The notes: generated from the sequence alone by a model not told the origin. Shown: positions 7,443-16,285, counted from the first letter of the stretch. The stretch is 44,172 nucleotides of DNA from Natrialba swarupiae (GCF_008245225.1 NZ_VTAW01000029.1:1-44172), one strand, 5' to 3'. Translations and numbers: made by a program.

Positions 7443-9245
7443 TTACTCGTTCCAGCGGGCGTCCGCAAGCGTCCGCTGGACGACCTCGTTTCCGACGGCC
7501 TCTGCGAGCGTCTCGAAGCCGACCCGTTCGCCCCGGTCGGTCGCGTTCGCGACCAGTCGCGAGACGATGAACTCGGGCGTCGACCGACCCACGGTGTCGA
7601 ACCGCGGCTGGTAGTCGACGAGCAACTCGAGGTCGGGGTTCAGCCCCTCCGCGAAGATGCCGTCGACGCGTGCCTCCGGCGGCAACGGCTCGAGATCGTC
7701 CGCGAGGTGGGTGACGAAGACGCCGAGGGCGTCGCGATCGACGGTCAGCGTAACGAGTCCGTGAAGCAGGTCCGCCGCACTCCCGGGTTCGGTGATCGCC
7801 TCGAACTCGTCGACGAGCATCAACGTCCGGCCGTCGGAGGAAAGCGGCGGCACGACCGAACGCAGCGTCGACTCGAGGACGCCCGCGTTGAAACTCGCGT
7901 GGCGACGGTGAAAGACCAGCGAGTCGACCGGCGTCACCTCGGCCCGCTCTGCGGGAACCGGCAGTCCCATCGTCGCCAGCAAGACGACCTGACACAGCGT
8001 TTCGAGCAGCGTCGTCTTCCCGCCGCTGTTCGCCCCCGTGAGGACGGCGACGCGCTCGCGGCCGGGGACACCGGGGCCGTCCTCGTCTTCGGAACCGGGT
8101 TCGAGGCCACCGGGAACGTCCGTGACGTCGTGATCGCCCAGCGCGTACGTGATCGGCTGGACGTCCTCCGCGTCACGCGTCGAAAGCGAGAGGTTTCGCG
8201 CCTCGATCACCGAGACGGCGGCCTCATCGCCGTCGACGAACGTCGGACGCGTACAGTCGTAGGCGAGGGCGAACCGGGCGAGCGAGAGGTGGAGCGCGAT
8301 CTCGTCGACCGCCTCGACGGCCCGATCGACGGTCTCGCGTGACTCCTCGAGGGCCGCCTCGAGTTCGGCGGCGACGGTCTCTTCGCGCTCGTCGATCGCC
8401 GCGGTGAGATCGCTCCGGAGCGTCCGCAAGGTGGCCCCGACGAAATCGGTCGCGTCCGTGGCATCGGTCGCCATCGCATCACGCACCCGGTCGATCGTCA
8501 CGTTCGTCTCGCCGAGGAGGTGGTCCTCGAACGCCTCGCGGAACTGGTCGACGTCGCGAACGCCGCCGGACCGGAGCTGCTCGATCAACTCGAGCGCGTT
8601 GGCGTCCATATCCTCGACGGCACCGAGCGCGTCCCGGAGTCGATCGAGTTCTCCGTCGGCCCCGCCGGCGACGCGCCCGCGATTGCCCTCGAGCGCCGCG
8701 AGCGCCTCGGCTGCCGCCTCGAGTCGGTCCCGTTCGAGGTCGGCGATCGCTGCGAACGGACCGGAGTCGACGCCCGCCTCGAGCAGTGCGATCGCCGCCT
8801 CGACGGCAGCCAGTTCGCTCCCGTCGCGTTCGTCGTAGCGGTCGTACGCCGACAGGACCGATTCCCGATCGTCCTCGGGGAGGTCGCGCCAGGCGTCCCG
8901 CGCCGCGAGGACGTCCTCGAGCCGTCGCTCCATTGCCGCCCGACTGACGAGGGGTGTGAGGACCCGAATCCGATCGGCCGCACGCTGTGTAACCGCGTGT
9001 TCGACCGCGAGATCGAGCAGTTCCTTGTACGCCGAGCGCGCGTCGCTCGTCGCCAGCGTCTCCATGCCGTCGCCGCCGGTCGCCCGACGCAGGATGCGGG
9101 TCGCCCGCCCGCGAGCCAGTCCAGCGTCTGCGAGCGCTCGAACGTCGCCGCTCTCGATCGCCCGGATCGCCCGCTCGCGGCCGAGTTCCTCGACCAGCGT
9201 CTCCCGCGTCTTCGGGCCGACACCCCAGTACTCCTCGAGTCGCAT
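7443..9245 (-). CDS. helix-hairpin-helix MutS-family ATPase
   Basis: A 600-residue protein that begins with a helix-hairpin-helix-like DNA-binding segment (MRLEEYWGVGPKTRETLVEE to about residue 55). A long helical, Asp/Glu-rich middle (clamp/lever-like, 60-330) follows. The end is a MutS-type ABC ATPase: Walker A TGANSGGKTTLL (about 403-414), Walker B TLMLVDEFEAITEPGSAADL (475-494) and FVTHLADDL (His switch). It lacks the MutS mismatch-recognition domain I (no FxE motif) and a C-terminal Smr nuclease. It therefore resembles the archaeal MutS-related group rather than true mismatch-repair MutS, and a role in recombination or junction processing is inferred. ATG 9245 was chosen; upstream open sequence lacks coding character. 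It is divergent from purF. Confidence 0.8.
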   Translation of the reverse strand: MRLEEYWGVGPKTRETLVEELGRERAIRAIESGDVRALADAGLARGRATRILRRATGGDGMETLATSDARSAYKELLDLAVEHAVTQRAADRIRVLTPLVSRAAMERRLEDVLAARDAWRDLPEDDRESVLSAYDRYDERDGSELAAVEAAIALLEAGVDSGPFAAIADLERDRLEAAAEALAALEGNRGRVAGGADGELDRLRDALGAVEDMDANALELIEQLRSGGVRDVDQFREAFEDHLLGETNVTIDRVRDAMATDATDATDFVGATLRTLRSDLTAAIDEREETVAAELEAALEESRETVDRAVEAVDEIALHLSLARFALAYDCTRPTFVDGDEAAVSVIEARNLSLSTRDAEDVQPITYALGDHDVTDVPGGLEPGSEDEDGPGVPGRERVAVLTGANSGGKTTLLETLCQVVLLATMGLPVPAERAEVTPVDSLVFHRRHASFNAGVLESTLRSVVPPLSSDGRTLMLVDEFEAITEPGSAADLLHGLVTLTVDRDALGVFVTHLADDLEPLPPEARVDGIFAEGLNPDLELLVDYQPRFDTVGRSTPEFIVSRLVANATDRGERVGFETLAEAVGNEVVQRTLADARWNE

Positions 9246-9390
9246 ACCCGAGGTGTTCGAGCCGATACTCTTGAACGCTGTGTCACGTCGTGGCGCTGGC
9301 GCGTGTCCGAACCGCCGTCCGGAGTGGAAGTATGCACAAACGTGGATATTACTTAGGCTCGAGGACAGGATTGGAGGCACAAACACGGGG

Positions 9391-9398
9391 ATTTTTAT
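9391..9398 (+). promoter_or_regulatory. TATA box of purF
   Basis: The sequence atttttat sits 25-32 nt before the ATG at 9423. That spacing implies transcription starts at or next to this ATG (leaderless), favouring 9423 over the in-frame ATG at 9462. Confidence 0.6.
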
Positions 9399-9422
9399 CC
9401 GCGCGCCACCCTACTGACGCCT

Positions 9423-10934
9423 ATGACTGATGGGCGGGGCGAAACTCCCCGGCGAACAGGAATGACCGAGAAGTGCGGCGTCGTCGGCGTCTCACTGGCC
9501 GGTCGCGACGCGGCACGACCGTTGTACTACGCACTCTATGCACTCCAGCACCGCGGGCAGGAATCTGCCGGGATCGTCACCCACGACGGCTTCCAGCAAC
9601 ACAGCCACGTGGAGATGGGACTGGTCGGCGAGGCGTTCGACGAGGGCGATCTCGACGTCCTCAACGGCTCGACGGGGATCGGCCACGTCCGCTACCCGAC
9701 TGCGGGCTCGGTCGACACCTCCTGTGCACAGCCCTTCTCCGTCTCGTTCAAGAGCGGCTCGCTCGGGCTCTCGCACAACGGCAACCTCGTCAACGCCGAC
9801 GAGATCCGCGAGGAACTCGCCGCCGTCGGCCACGCCTTTACCAGCGACGGCGACACCGAGGTCATCGCACACGACCTCGCGCGCAACCTGTTAGAGGAAG
9901 ATCTCGTACGCGCGGTCAAGCGAACGATGAACCGCATCCACGGATCCTACGCGCTGACGATCAGCCACGACGACACCGTCCTCGGCGTCCGCGACCCGAA
10001 AGGCAACCGACCGCTCTGTATCGGGAAACTCGAGGACGGCTACATCCTCGCCTCGGAATCTGCGGCGATCGACACCCTGGACGGGGAACTCGTCCGTGAC
10101 GTGCGTCCGGGTGAGCTGGTCGTTCTCGAGGAAGACGGGCAGGGTTTCGACTCGTACCAGTTAATCGATGCCGAAAACACGGCTCACTGCTTTTTCGAGC
10201 ACGTCTACTTCGCCCGGCCGGACAGCGTCATCGACGACACGCTGGTCTACGAGGCACGGCGCAACCTCGGGCGCAAGCTCTGGAAGGAAAGTGGCGTCGA
10301 GACCGACGTCGTGATGCCCGTTCCCGACTCGGGACGTGCGTTCGCCTCCGGCTACGCCGACGCCGCCGCCGAGACGACCGCCGACGGCGAACCCCGAGCG
10401 GACGGCGACAACGGCGTCGAGTTCGCCGAGGGGCTGATGAAAAACCGCTACGTCGGCCGGACGTTCATCATGCCGACCCAGGACGAACGCGAACGCGCGG
10501 TCCGCCTGAAACTCAACCCGATCAAATCGACGATCGAAGGGAAGACCGTCACCGTCATCGACGACAGCATCGTCCGCGGGACGACGTCGACGCAACTCGT
10601 CACGCTGCTCAAAGACTGTGGTGCTGAGGAGGTTCACGTCCGAATCGGTGCGCCCGAAATCGTCGCCCCGTGTTATATGGGCATCGACATGGCCACTCGT
10701 GAGGAACTGATCGCTGCCGACAAGACCGTCGCCGAAATCAGGGACGTGATCGACGCCGACAGTCTCGCGTACCTCTCGACGGACGCCGTCGCCGAGGTCC
10801 TCGGAAACGACCGGATCGACCTCTGTCTGGGCTGTGTGACCGGCGAGTACCCCTACGACATCGACGGCGAGGAGACCGATCGAGACGTCAGTCGCCCCGA
10901 TCTCGGCGGGCAGACGATTCTCGCCGACGACTGA
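9423..10934 (+). CDS. purF: amidophosphoribosyltransferase (first step of purine synthesis)
   Basis: Converts PRPP and glutamine to 5-phosphoribosylamine. The 503-residue protein has the N-terminal nucleophile glutaminase domain (CGVVGV, YALQHRGQESAGI, GHVRYPTAG, LSHNGNL) and a C-terminal phosphoribosyltransferase domain with the PRPP loop TVIDDSIVRGTTS (about 377-389). The catalytic Cys is residue 18 from ATG 9423, so maturation would remove a 17-residue propeptide; from ATG 9462 it would be residue 5. Cys256 (AHCFFEH), Cys417 (APCYMG), Cys468 and Cys471 (DLCLGCVTGEYP) match the four [4Fe-4S] ligands of the Bacillus-type enzyme, so an oxygen-sensitive structural cluster is expected. A short acidic insertion lies at about 316-334. 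It is a stand-alone gene with its own TATA box. Confidence 0.95.
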   Translation: MTDGRGETPRRTGMTEKCGVVGVSLAGRDAARPLYYALYALQHRGQESAGIVTHDGFQQHSHVEMGLVGEAFDEGDLDVLNGSTGIGHVRYPTAGSVDTSCAQPFSVSFKSGSLGLSHNGNLVNADEIREELAAVGHAFTSDGDTEVIAHDLARNLLEEDLVRAVKRTMNRIHGSYALTISHDDTVLGVRDPKGNRPLCIGKLEDGYILASESAAIDTLDGELVRDVRPGELVVLEEDGQGFDSYQLIDAENTAHCFFEHVYFARPDSVIDDTLVYEARRNLGRKLWKESGVETDVVMPVPDSGRAFASGYADAAAETTADGEPRADGDNGVEFAEGLMKNRYVGRTFIMPTQDERERAVRLKLNPIKSTIEGKTVTVIDDSIVRGTTSTQLVTLLKDCGAEEVHVRIGAPEIVAPCYMGIDMATREELIAADKTVAEIRDVIDADSLAYLSTDAVAEVLGNDRIDLCLGCVTGEYPYDIDGEETDRDVSRPDLGGQTILADD

Positions 10935-11037
10935 TCGAAACTCGTGTGCGGATTGTCGTCCGGCTCGCTCGTCGAACGGACGCCGGTTCGTTGCGCAACC
11001 GCGACCGATTCCGACCTGGAACGGTGTGGATGCCGGA

Positions 11038-11047
11038 AGTTAAGTAA
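11038..11047 (+). promoter_or_regulatory. TATA box of the rubrerythrin/DtxR operon
   Basis: The A/T-rich gttaagtaac is centred about 26 nt upstream of the ATG at 11069, indicating a leaderless transcript for the first gene of the operon. Confidence 0.5.
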
Positions 11048-11068
11048 CAGGCACACCGACGGGTAGCT

Positions 11069-11563
11069 ATGAGTCTGGGACAGCGTGTCTCGAGCGACCA
11101 CCAACTCGCGCGACTCCTCCAGATCGGGGTCGTCTTAGAGGAGGTCGTCGAGTCACGCGCCGCCCACCACCTCGAATCCCTCCCAGCCGAAAAGCGGGAT
11201 GCGGTCGACGAGGAGGTGCGGGAGTTGCTCGTCGAGGCCAACGAGGAGTCGGCCGACCACCGCGAGCGACTCGAGGCGCTGATCGACGACCTCGACGCCG
11301 AAACCGTCGCCTACGAGGAGATCAACGCGTTAGTCGACGCACAGTATGGCCCGCCCGAGGACACCGACGGCGTCCTCTACGACCAGCTGTGCAACGAGGA
11401 GACGGCTTACAAGTTCTACGACGACCTGATCGACGCAGTCGAGGCCTCTGATACCGAGTTCGCCCTCGACCGCGACCGGTTGCTCGAGACGCTGTACGAC
11501 ATTCGCGAGGAAGAAAAGGACGGAGCCGAAGAAGTGACCGAGATCATGGAGCACCGGGCATGA
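11069..11563 (+). CDS. rubrerythrin/ferritin-like di-iron protein
   Basis: A 164-residue all-helical protein with ferritin-like spacing of metal-binding residues: LLQIGVVLEEVVESRAAHHLESL (Glu..Glu-x-x-His-type helix), EEVRELLVEANEESADHRERLEAL (Glu-E-x-x-H: ESADH), and a later helix with EETAYKFYDDLIDAVEAS (YKFY as in rubrerythrins). It has no rubredoxin-type Cys4 domain. Its likely role is iron handling or peroxide detoxification (inference). The next gene, 46 nt downstream on the same strand, is a DtxR-type metal regulator, which supports a link to iron or manganese homeostasis. Confidence 0.7.
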   Translation: MSLGQRVSSDHQLARLLQIGVVLEEVVESRAAHHLESLPAEKRDAVDEEVRELLVEANEESADHRERLEALIDDLDAETVAYEEINALVDAQYGPPEDTDGVLYDQLCNEETAYKFYDDLIDAVEASDTEFALDRDRLLETLYDIREEEKDGAEEVTEIMEHRA

Positions 11564-11598
11564 TCGGAGAACAGATCGGGACGAACACCGACACCGAC

Positions 11599-11605
11599 GG
11601 AGGGA
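11599..11605 (+). promoter_or_regulatory. Shine-Dalgarno-like site of the DtxR gene
   Basis: GGAGGGA ends 4 nt before the ATG at 11610. An SD site is expected for a downstream operon gene, in contrast to the leaderless first gene, and it fixes this start. Confidence 0.55.
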
Positions 11606-11609
11606 CGCG

Positions 11610-12038
11610 ATGAACACTGCAGATCAGTATCTCAAGGCAATCTACCTCGCACAGCGCATGGAAGAGGGACCCGCGTCGACCGGAACGCTCGCGGACATAC
11701 TCGACGTCAGCCCGGCGAGCGTCAACGAGATGATCGGCAAACTCGAGGATCGCGGCCTCGTCGAGCACGAAAAGTACAAGGGGGCGAGTCTGACGGACGA
11801 CGGACTCCAGCGGGCACACGAGGCGTTGCAGACGTACTGCATCATCGAACGGTTCCTCGTAAACGTCCTCGAAGTCGAGGAGTTTCGCGCAGAAGCCCAC
11901 GCGCTCGAGAGCGTCATCGACGACACCGTCGCCAACCGGCTCGACACCATTATCGACCGCCCTGAGGAGTGTCCGGACTGTTTCGACCCCGAACACGACT
12001 GCTGTATCCACCTCGAAGCCTGCGGTCCCGTGAACTGA
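11610..12038 (+). CDS. DtxR/MntR-family metal-dependent transcriptional repressor
   Basis: A 142-residue regulator. Residues 1-60 are a winged helix (QYLKAIYLAQ, TGTLADILDVSPASVNEMIGKLEDRGLVEH), the DtxR DNA-reading head. Residues 65-115 form the dimerisation/metal-binding helices (ALQTYCIIERFLVNVL with Cys77, EFRAEAHALESVID with Glu and His ligands). There is no SH3-like third domain, so it is the short MntR/SirR type. The C-terminus is Cys-rich: Cys121, 124, 131, 132 and 138 (CPDCFDPEHDCCIHLEAC), possibly an extra metal or redox site. By family it would bind Fe2+ or Mn2+ and repress uptake or storage genes, probably including its own operon with the rubrerythrin. Confidence 0.88.
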   Translation: MNTADQYLKAIYLAQRMEEGPASTGTLADILDVSPASVNEMIGKLEDRGLVEHEKYKGASLTDDGLQRAHEALQTYCIIERFLVNVLEVEEFRAEAHALESVIDDTVANRLDTIIDRPEECPDCFDPEHDCCIHLEACGPVN

Positions 12039-12074
12039 TACGGATAGCGGTCCGTTCGATACCGTCAGACGTCG

Positions 12075-13880
12075 TCACTCTTCTGTGGCCACTCGCCGAT
12101 CGCCGAACCGGACGTACCGCCAGCCGACGAGCGCCGCAACGGCGAGAACGGCGGCGGCTGAGAGGCTCAATCCGATCGGGAGCGTCCAGACGTCCCCGTC
12201 CCAGTCGCCTTCGAAGACCGCCGCGTAGTACTCTGCCGCCGACTCACCGTGGAGGACGAGTAACACCTCACGGTTGTTCTCGAAGGCGTTCTCGTTCCAG
12301 TTTGCACTTCCGACGACGGCCGCCTCGCGGTCGACGATTACGCCCTTCGCGTGGATCTTCTCGAACCGGTCGGTTCGGTCGACGACCGTCGCCTCGAGCG
12401 CCAGTTCTTCGTCGGCCGCAATCGCTTCGAGATCGTTCACCAGCGCCGCGTTCTCCTCCTCGTGGTACCAGGCCGAATCGAGGAGGATTCGAACGTCGAC
12501 ACCGCGGCGGGCGGCGTCGAGCGTCGCCTCGAGAACGGAGACGTCGGCGGCGATGCTCGCCTGTTTGATCAGGATCTCGTCGTCGGCGTCGGCGATCAGC
12601 GCCTCGAGGCGATCCGCCGCGTTGTCCGGAGCGACGAGCAGTTCGACCGACTCGACGGGAACGGTTTCGGCGCCGTGGTTCGTCTCGAACGTGGATTCCG
12701 GATGGTCCCCGCCGATGCCGTCGTCCTCGACGAACGTGGCCGTCGACCGGAACTGCTCGCTCGAGCGGGTATCCCACCCCTCGTAGTCGGCCCGAAACGT
12801 CGCCGCGAGCGCGTCGGCGATCTCGTCGTCCTCGAGACGGACGCCCCACCCGCGGCTCGCCTTGCCTCCCGTTCCTGAGGGTTTCCAGTTCTCACTGGTC
12901 ACCAGCACGTGATCGTCGGCGACCGTGTACTTCGGGTGATGAAACCGGTAGCGAGCCCCCTCGCCGCCGATCGCGCGGACGTCGACGCCACCCTCCGCCA
13001 ACGACTCGAGGAGCGGTTCGGTTGCGGCAGGCGTCCCGCCGACGGGTCCGGCCTCGAGAAGCACGGCGACGTCGACGCCCCGCGCCGACGCGTCGACGAG
13101 CGCGTCGGCGACCTCGACCGACGTGATGGTGTACCCCGCGAGCACGAGCCGATCGTCGGCCGAACGGATCGTCTCGAGGGGAACGTCGGGCGAATCCGGG
13201 AGGACGAAGGTCGTCGCCGCCGTCGGTTCGGCGCGAACGACGGGAAAGCAGGTGCCATCGCGGGGATGCCAACGACCCTCCGCCCGGTCAGCTTCGCTGC
13301 CGCCGTCAGTACGATACCAGCGTTCGGCGATCGGCGCGTCCTCGTAGGCCACCGCGTCGACCGCCTCCGTCCCGTTTCGCAGTTCGAGTTCGTCGCCGTC
13401 GACAGCGAGCCGGACCGTCCCCTCGAGTTCGAGAACCCGGTGGTCGGTCAGTTCAGCGGTGGTTGCGGGATCGGTACTGAACGCAACTCGGCCGTCGATC
13501 GTCTCGTTCGGAATCGTTGCCGTCGTGTGACCGTCCGTCACCGTCCAGTTCTCGAGGCGAGTCTCTCTTTGTACCTCGAGGACGAGGTACTCGCCAGCGT
13601 TGCCGTGGGTCGTCGGGTTGGGATAGAGTTCGACGATACGCGCCTCACGGTCGTTGCGGTCGCCCTCGGCCGACGTCGGCGGCTCGTCGCCGGCACTGGA
13701 TAGTGGCGGCGGTGCACACTCGAGTCCGTTCGCGGTTTCGTCCTCGAAATCCGACGGATGAGCGGTCGACGGGTGAACAGTCACCCCGTGTTCGGTTCCG
13801 GCGAACGTGCTCGCAGACCCGGCGATCAGGAGCACCGACGTAGCGAGGACGACACAGAGGACGATCCGTCGCGAGGCCAT
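12075..13880 (-). CDS. secreted/membrane-anchored phospholipase D-like protein with lamin-tail domain
   Basis: A 601-residue exported protein: an N-terminal signal sequence (RRIVLCVVLATSVLLIAGSAS), a lamin-tail-like beta domain (about 80-175; ARIVELYPNPTT, GEYLVLEV, LENWTVTDG), and two phospholipase-D modules. The HKD motifs are HPKYTVAD (His about 315, Lys 317, Asp 322; followed by VLVTSENW) and HAKGVIVD (His about 510, Lys 512, Asp 517; followed by VVGSANWNENAF). A C-terminal membrane helix (about 567-588, LSLSAAAVLAVAALVGW) and a short basic end follow. Both HKD motifs look intact, so phosphodiesterase activity outside the cell is plausible, on phospholipids or nucleic acid; which one cannot be told. 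It starts at ATG 13880, is convergent with the DtxR operon, and lies downstream of the HEAT gene on the same strand. Confidence 0.85.
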   Translation of the reverse strand: MASRRIVLCVVLATSVLLIAGSASTFAGTEHGVTVHPSTAHPSDFEDETANGLECAPPPLSSAGDEPPTSAEGDRNDREARIVELYPNPTTHGNAGEYLVLEVQRETRLENWTVTDGHTTATIPNETIDGRVAFSTDPATTAELTDHRVLELEGTVRLAVDGDELELRNGTEAVDAVAYEDAPIAERWYRTDGGSEADRAEGRWHPRDGTCFPVVRAEPTAATTFVLPDSPDVPLETIRSADDRLVLAGYTITSVEVADALVDASARGVDVAVLLEAGPVGGTPAATEPLLESLAEGGVDVRAIGGEGARYRFHHPKYTVADDHVLVTSENWKPSGTGGKASRGWGVRLEDDEIADALAATFRADYEGWDTRSSEQFRSTATFVEDDGIGGDHPESTFETNHGAETVPVESVELLVAPDNAADRLEALIADADDEILIKQASIAADVSVLEATLDAARRGVDVRILLDSAWYHEEENAALVNDLEAIAADEELALEATVVDRTDRFEKIHAKGVIVDREAAVVGSANWNENAFENNREVLLVLHGESAAEYYAAVFEGDWDGDVWTLPIGLSLSAAAVLAVAALVGWRYVRFGDRRVATEE

Positions 13881-13942
13881 CACCCCGTCTGGCCGCCCGA
13901 TGGTACCTAAAGGTCAGGTCGAACGGTTCCGCAAGCCACCGG

Positions 13943-15334
13943 TCAGGTAGCCGGCTCGAGGTCGGCTCGTTCGGCTTCCGCCTGGACGAGATACGCACGG
14001 TCGTCGGCGTACTCCGCGACGACCTCGAGGGCCTGTCGAGTCCCGATCCGGTTGAGTGCCCAGGCAGCGCTTGCCCTGACGCGATCCTCCTCGTCCTCGG
14101 CGAGTACGTCGCCAAGCGGGTCGATCGCGCGGGTGTCGCCGATCAGACCGAGCGCGCGAGCGGCCCAGCTTCGGACGTCCGGGTTCTCCTCTGCGAGCTG
14201 GTTCGCGATCGGCTGGACAGCTTCCGCCGCTCCGATCTCTCCCAGCGCGCGAAACGCCGGCTTCTGGAGGTCCGGGTTGCTGTCGACGTAATCGAGGAGC
14301 GTGTCGACGACGTCGTCGTCTGCGACGCCGATCTTCCCGAGGATACGCATCGCGGCCTGGTTGCGCCGGTTGGCCTGGGCGAGCATCGGCTCCGTGGCCT
14401 CCTCCGGCCCCATCCGCTCTAAGGCTTCGAGGCAGTGTTCCTCCATGAAATCCGAGTCGAGGCTGTCGTAGGCCAGCAGGATATAGTCGACGTCGCCGCG
14501 TTTCTCGTGGACCTTGAGCGCGTGCCACTCCGGCGGGAAGTCCTTGACGTGGTCGAGGACGTCGTAAAAGCCCTCGCGGCGCAGCTGTTCGCGCACCTCG
14601 AGGTCGGTCCACTCGGTCGCGTCGTCGACGTCCGACTCGAAAGTGTCCGTCGCCTCGAGCAACCCAGCGATCGTCTCCGCGTCGTCGTCGGCGTCGAGAT
14701 GGGCGTCCTCGACGGCCGTCGTCGCGTCCTCGAGCGCGTCCGCGAGTCCCTCGGGCACGGTGCTCTCCTCCTCGCCACCCTCGCCGAATTCGGCGCCGCT
14801 CGCGGGCTCGAGGTCGGTGGGGATCGAGACGTCGCTTCCGACCAGATCGTCGACGTCCGCGAGGAAGGAGTCGACGGCCGCGATCAGTTCCTCGTCGCCC
14901 TCGACGGTCCAGCGGGTGCCCGTGATCGTCCCGCTGACGCCGTCGATCTCGCCCACGACGTCCTCGGCGTAGGGGCCACGCTGATCCTCGAGGTCGTCCT
15001 CGAGATCCGAGAGATCGGACTCGATCTCGTCGTAGCGGTCCTGGAGCTCCGCCTCCCGGGCAGGTTCGTCGTCTTCGTCGTCCTCGTCCTCGTCCGTCTC
15101 GGGCGGATCGGGAATCTCGATTTCCTCGAGATCGTCACGAAACGCCTCGAGATCGGCTTCGACGACGTCGAGGTCGTCTTCGGTCTCGGCCGCCTCGAGG
15201 TCTTCGCCGAGCTCCGCGAGGTCGGCCTCGGACGCCTCGAGATCGTCCTCGATGGCGTCGAGATCGGGGGCCGACGCGTCCGTCTCGGCTTCCTCGTCCG
15301 CGCCGTCTTCCGCTTCGGGGTCGTCGTCACTCAT
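13943..15334 (-). CDS. HEAT-repeat protein with long acidic N-terminus
   Basis: A 463-residue protein. Residues 1-135 are extremely acidic with heptad-like repeats (EASEADLAELGEDLEAAE, DEIESDLSDLEDDLED), likely a coiled coil. A middle region (about 140-260) starts with an EIDGVSGTITGTRWTVEG beta segment. Residues about 290-450 hold HEAT/PBS-lyase-type repeats, for example CLEALERMGPEEATEPML, AAMRILGKIGVADDDVVD, AFRALGEIGAAEAVQPIA, AARALGLIGDTRAIDPL and AAWALNRIGTRQALEVV. HEAT arrays act as protein-protein scaffolds; the partner is unknown. It lies between the pssA-like and PLD genes, all on the minus strand, with gaps of 72 and 62 nt. Confidence 0.75.
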   Translation of the reverse strand: MSDDDPEAEDGADEEAETDASAPDLDAIEDDLEASEADLAELGEDLEAAETEDDLDVVEADLEAFRDDLEEIEIPDPPETDEDEDDEDDEPAREAELQDRYDEIESDLSDLEDDLEDQRGPYAEDVVGEIDGVSGTITGTRWTVEGDEELIAAVDSFLADVDDLVGSDVSIPTDLEPASGAEFGEGGEEESTVPEGLADALEDATTAVEDAHLDADDDAETIAGLLEATDTFESDVDDATEWTDLEVREQLRREGFYDVLDHVKDFPPEWHALKVHEKRGDVDYILLAYDSLDSDFMEEHCLEALERMGPEEATEPMLAQANRRNQAAMRILGKIGVADDDVVDTLLDYVDSNPDLQKPAFRALGEIGAAEAVQPIANQLAEENPDVRSWAARALGLIGDTRAIDPLGDVLAEDEEDRVRASAAWALNRIGTRQALEVVAEYADDRAYLVQAEAERADLEPAT

Positions 15335-15406
15335 GCGTACACCCTCCTCGAGAGACGACGCTCACGCGTGACAGCGTTCATACGCTACGGTCGTGTCAGG
15401 ATCGCC

Positions 15407-16132
15407 CTAAGCGTTTCCATGCGCGTCGGCGTTCGGCGGCGCGGAACTCTCGCGCCAGTAGAACACCGGACCGAAGACCATGTACGCGATACCGAGGATC
15501 AAGAGCGCGAAGGGAAACGATCGGTTGGCAAAACCCGGGACGAGAATGGCGAGTACGTGGACGACGCCCATGATCCCCGCGTCTCGAGCGAGCAGATCCG
15601 GATACTGGATCCGCGAGACCATCAGGTAGCAGAACGCCCCGGTGATCGCGAGGACGAGCCACGGGCCGGCGACCTTCGCGAGGATCGCCGCACCCAGGAT
15701 CGTCGCCGCCAGCGTCGTCTGGATCCCCTCGGTGTAGTCGCCGGAGACGTCGTAGGCGGTGTACATCCCCAGCCGGGTAACCGCCGTGGCGACGAACAGC
15801 GTACAGACCGCGAGGACGAGCGCCAACTCAACCGTCATCGAGTCGAATCCGATGCCGAGGCCGTCGGTGACGACGACGAACGCGAGCGCCGCAGGCGCGA
15901 CGGCGAAGGAGGCGACGTCGGCCAGCGAGTCGAGGTAGGGGCCGGCCTCGGTACCGCCGTACCGGCGGGCGAGAATGCCGTCTAACCCGTCGGCGACCGC
16001 AGCCAGCAGGATGAGTCGGGCGGCGAGGTCGATGTCGACGAAGGCGACGACGACCGCGACGAACCCCAGGGCGGCGTTGGCGATCGTCACTGCGTCGGCG
16101 ACTCCCAATCTGCCGACGAACCGCGGAAGCAT
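15407..16132 (-). CDS. pssA: CDP-alcohol phosphatidyltransferase, probable phosphatidylserine synthase
   Basis: A 241-residue multi-pass membrane enzyme of archaeal phospholipid synthesis. It carries the CDP-alcohol phosphotransferase signature D-x2-DG-x2-AR-x7-G-x3-D-x3-D as DGLDGILARRYGG then GPYLDSLAD (Asp48, Asp51, Asp68, Asp72), which binds the metal and the CDP-lipid. At least six hydrophobic helices follow. Size and the MLPRFVGRLGVADAVTIANA start resemble haloarchaeal PssA, which makes archaetidylserine from CDP-archaeol. Archaetidylglycerol-phosphate synthases share the motif and cannot be fully excluded. The ATG at 16132 is preferred; an in-frame ATG at 16180 would add 16 polar residues. 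Confidence 0.75.
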   Translation of the reverse strand: MLPRFVGRLGVADAVTIANAALGFVAVVVAFVDIDLAARLILLAAVADGLDGILARRYGGTEAGPYLDSLADVASFAVAPAALAFVVVTDGLGIGFDSMTVELALVLAVCTLFVATAVTRLGMYTAYDVSGDYTEGIQTTLAATILGAAILAKVAGPWLVLAITGAFCYLMVSRIQYPDLLARDAGIMGVVHVLAILVPGFANRSFPFALLILGIAYMVFGPVFYWRESSAPPNADAHGNA

Positions 16133-16256
16133 GTTCGCCGATTCGGCGGGCGGATACCTTACGTGTTTTCGTTTCGCCATGGACAGGCGAGCAAAATCGC
16201 CAGCCGACTTGCTCGAGCCTACACGGTTCCAGTGACGCGAGAACGAACCGGGGTGG

Positions 16257-16262
16257 TTATAT
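16257..16262 (+). promoter_or_regulatory. TATA box of the halocyanin gene
   Basis: ttatat at 16257-16262, preceded by a G-rich stretch, is about 26 nt before the ATG at 16286. A leaderless transcript is expected. Confidence 0.6.
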
Positions 16263-16285
16263 GCGGACTCTCCTAACCGGCGAGT

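Noticed and set aside
14435-15985. 516-codon plus-strand open frame across the HEAT and pssA-like genes
   Set aside because: It crosses two oppositely oriented real genes and has shadow composition.
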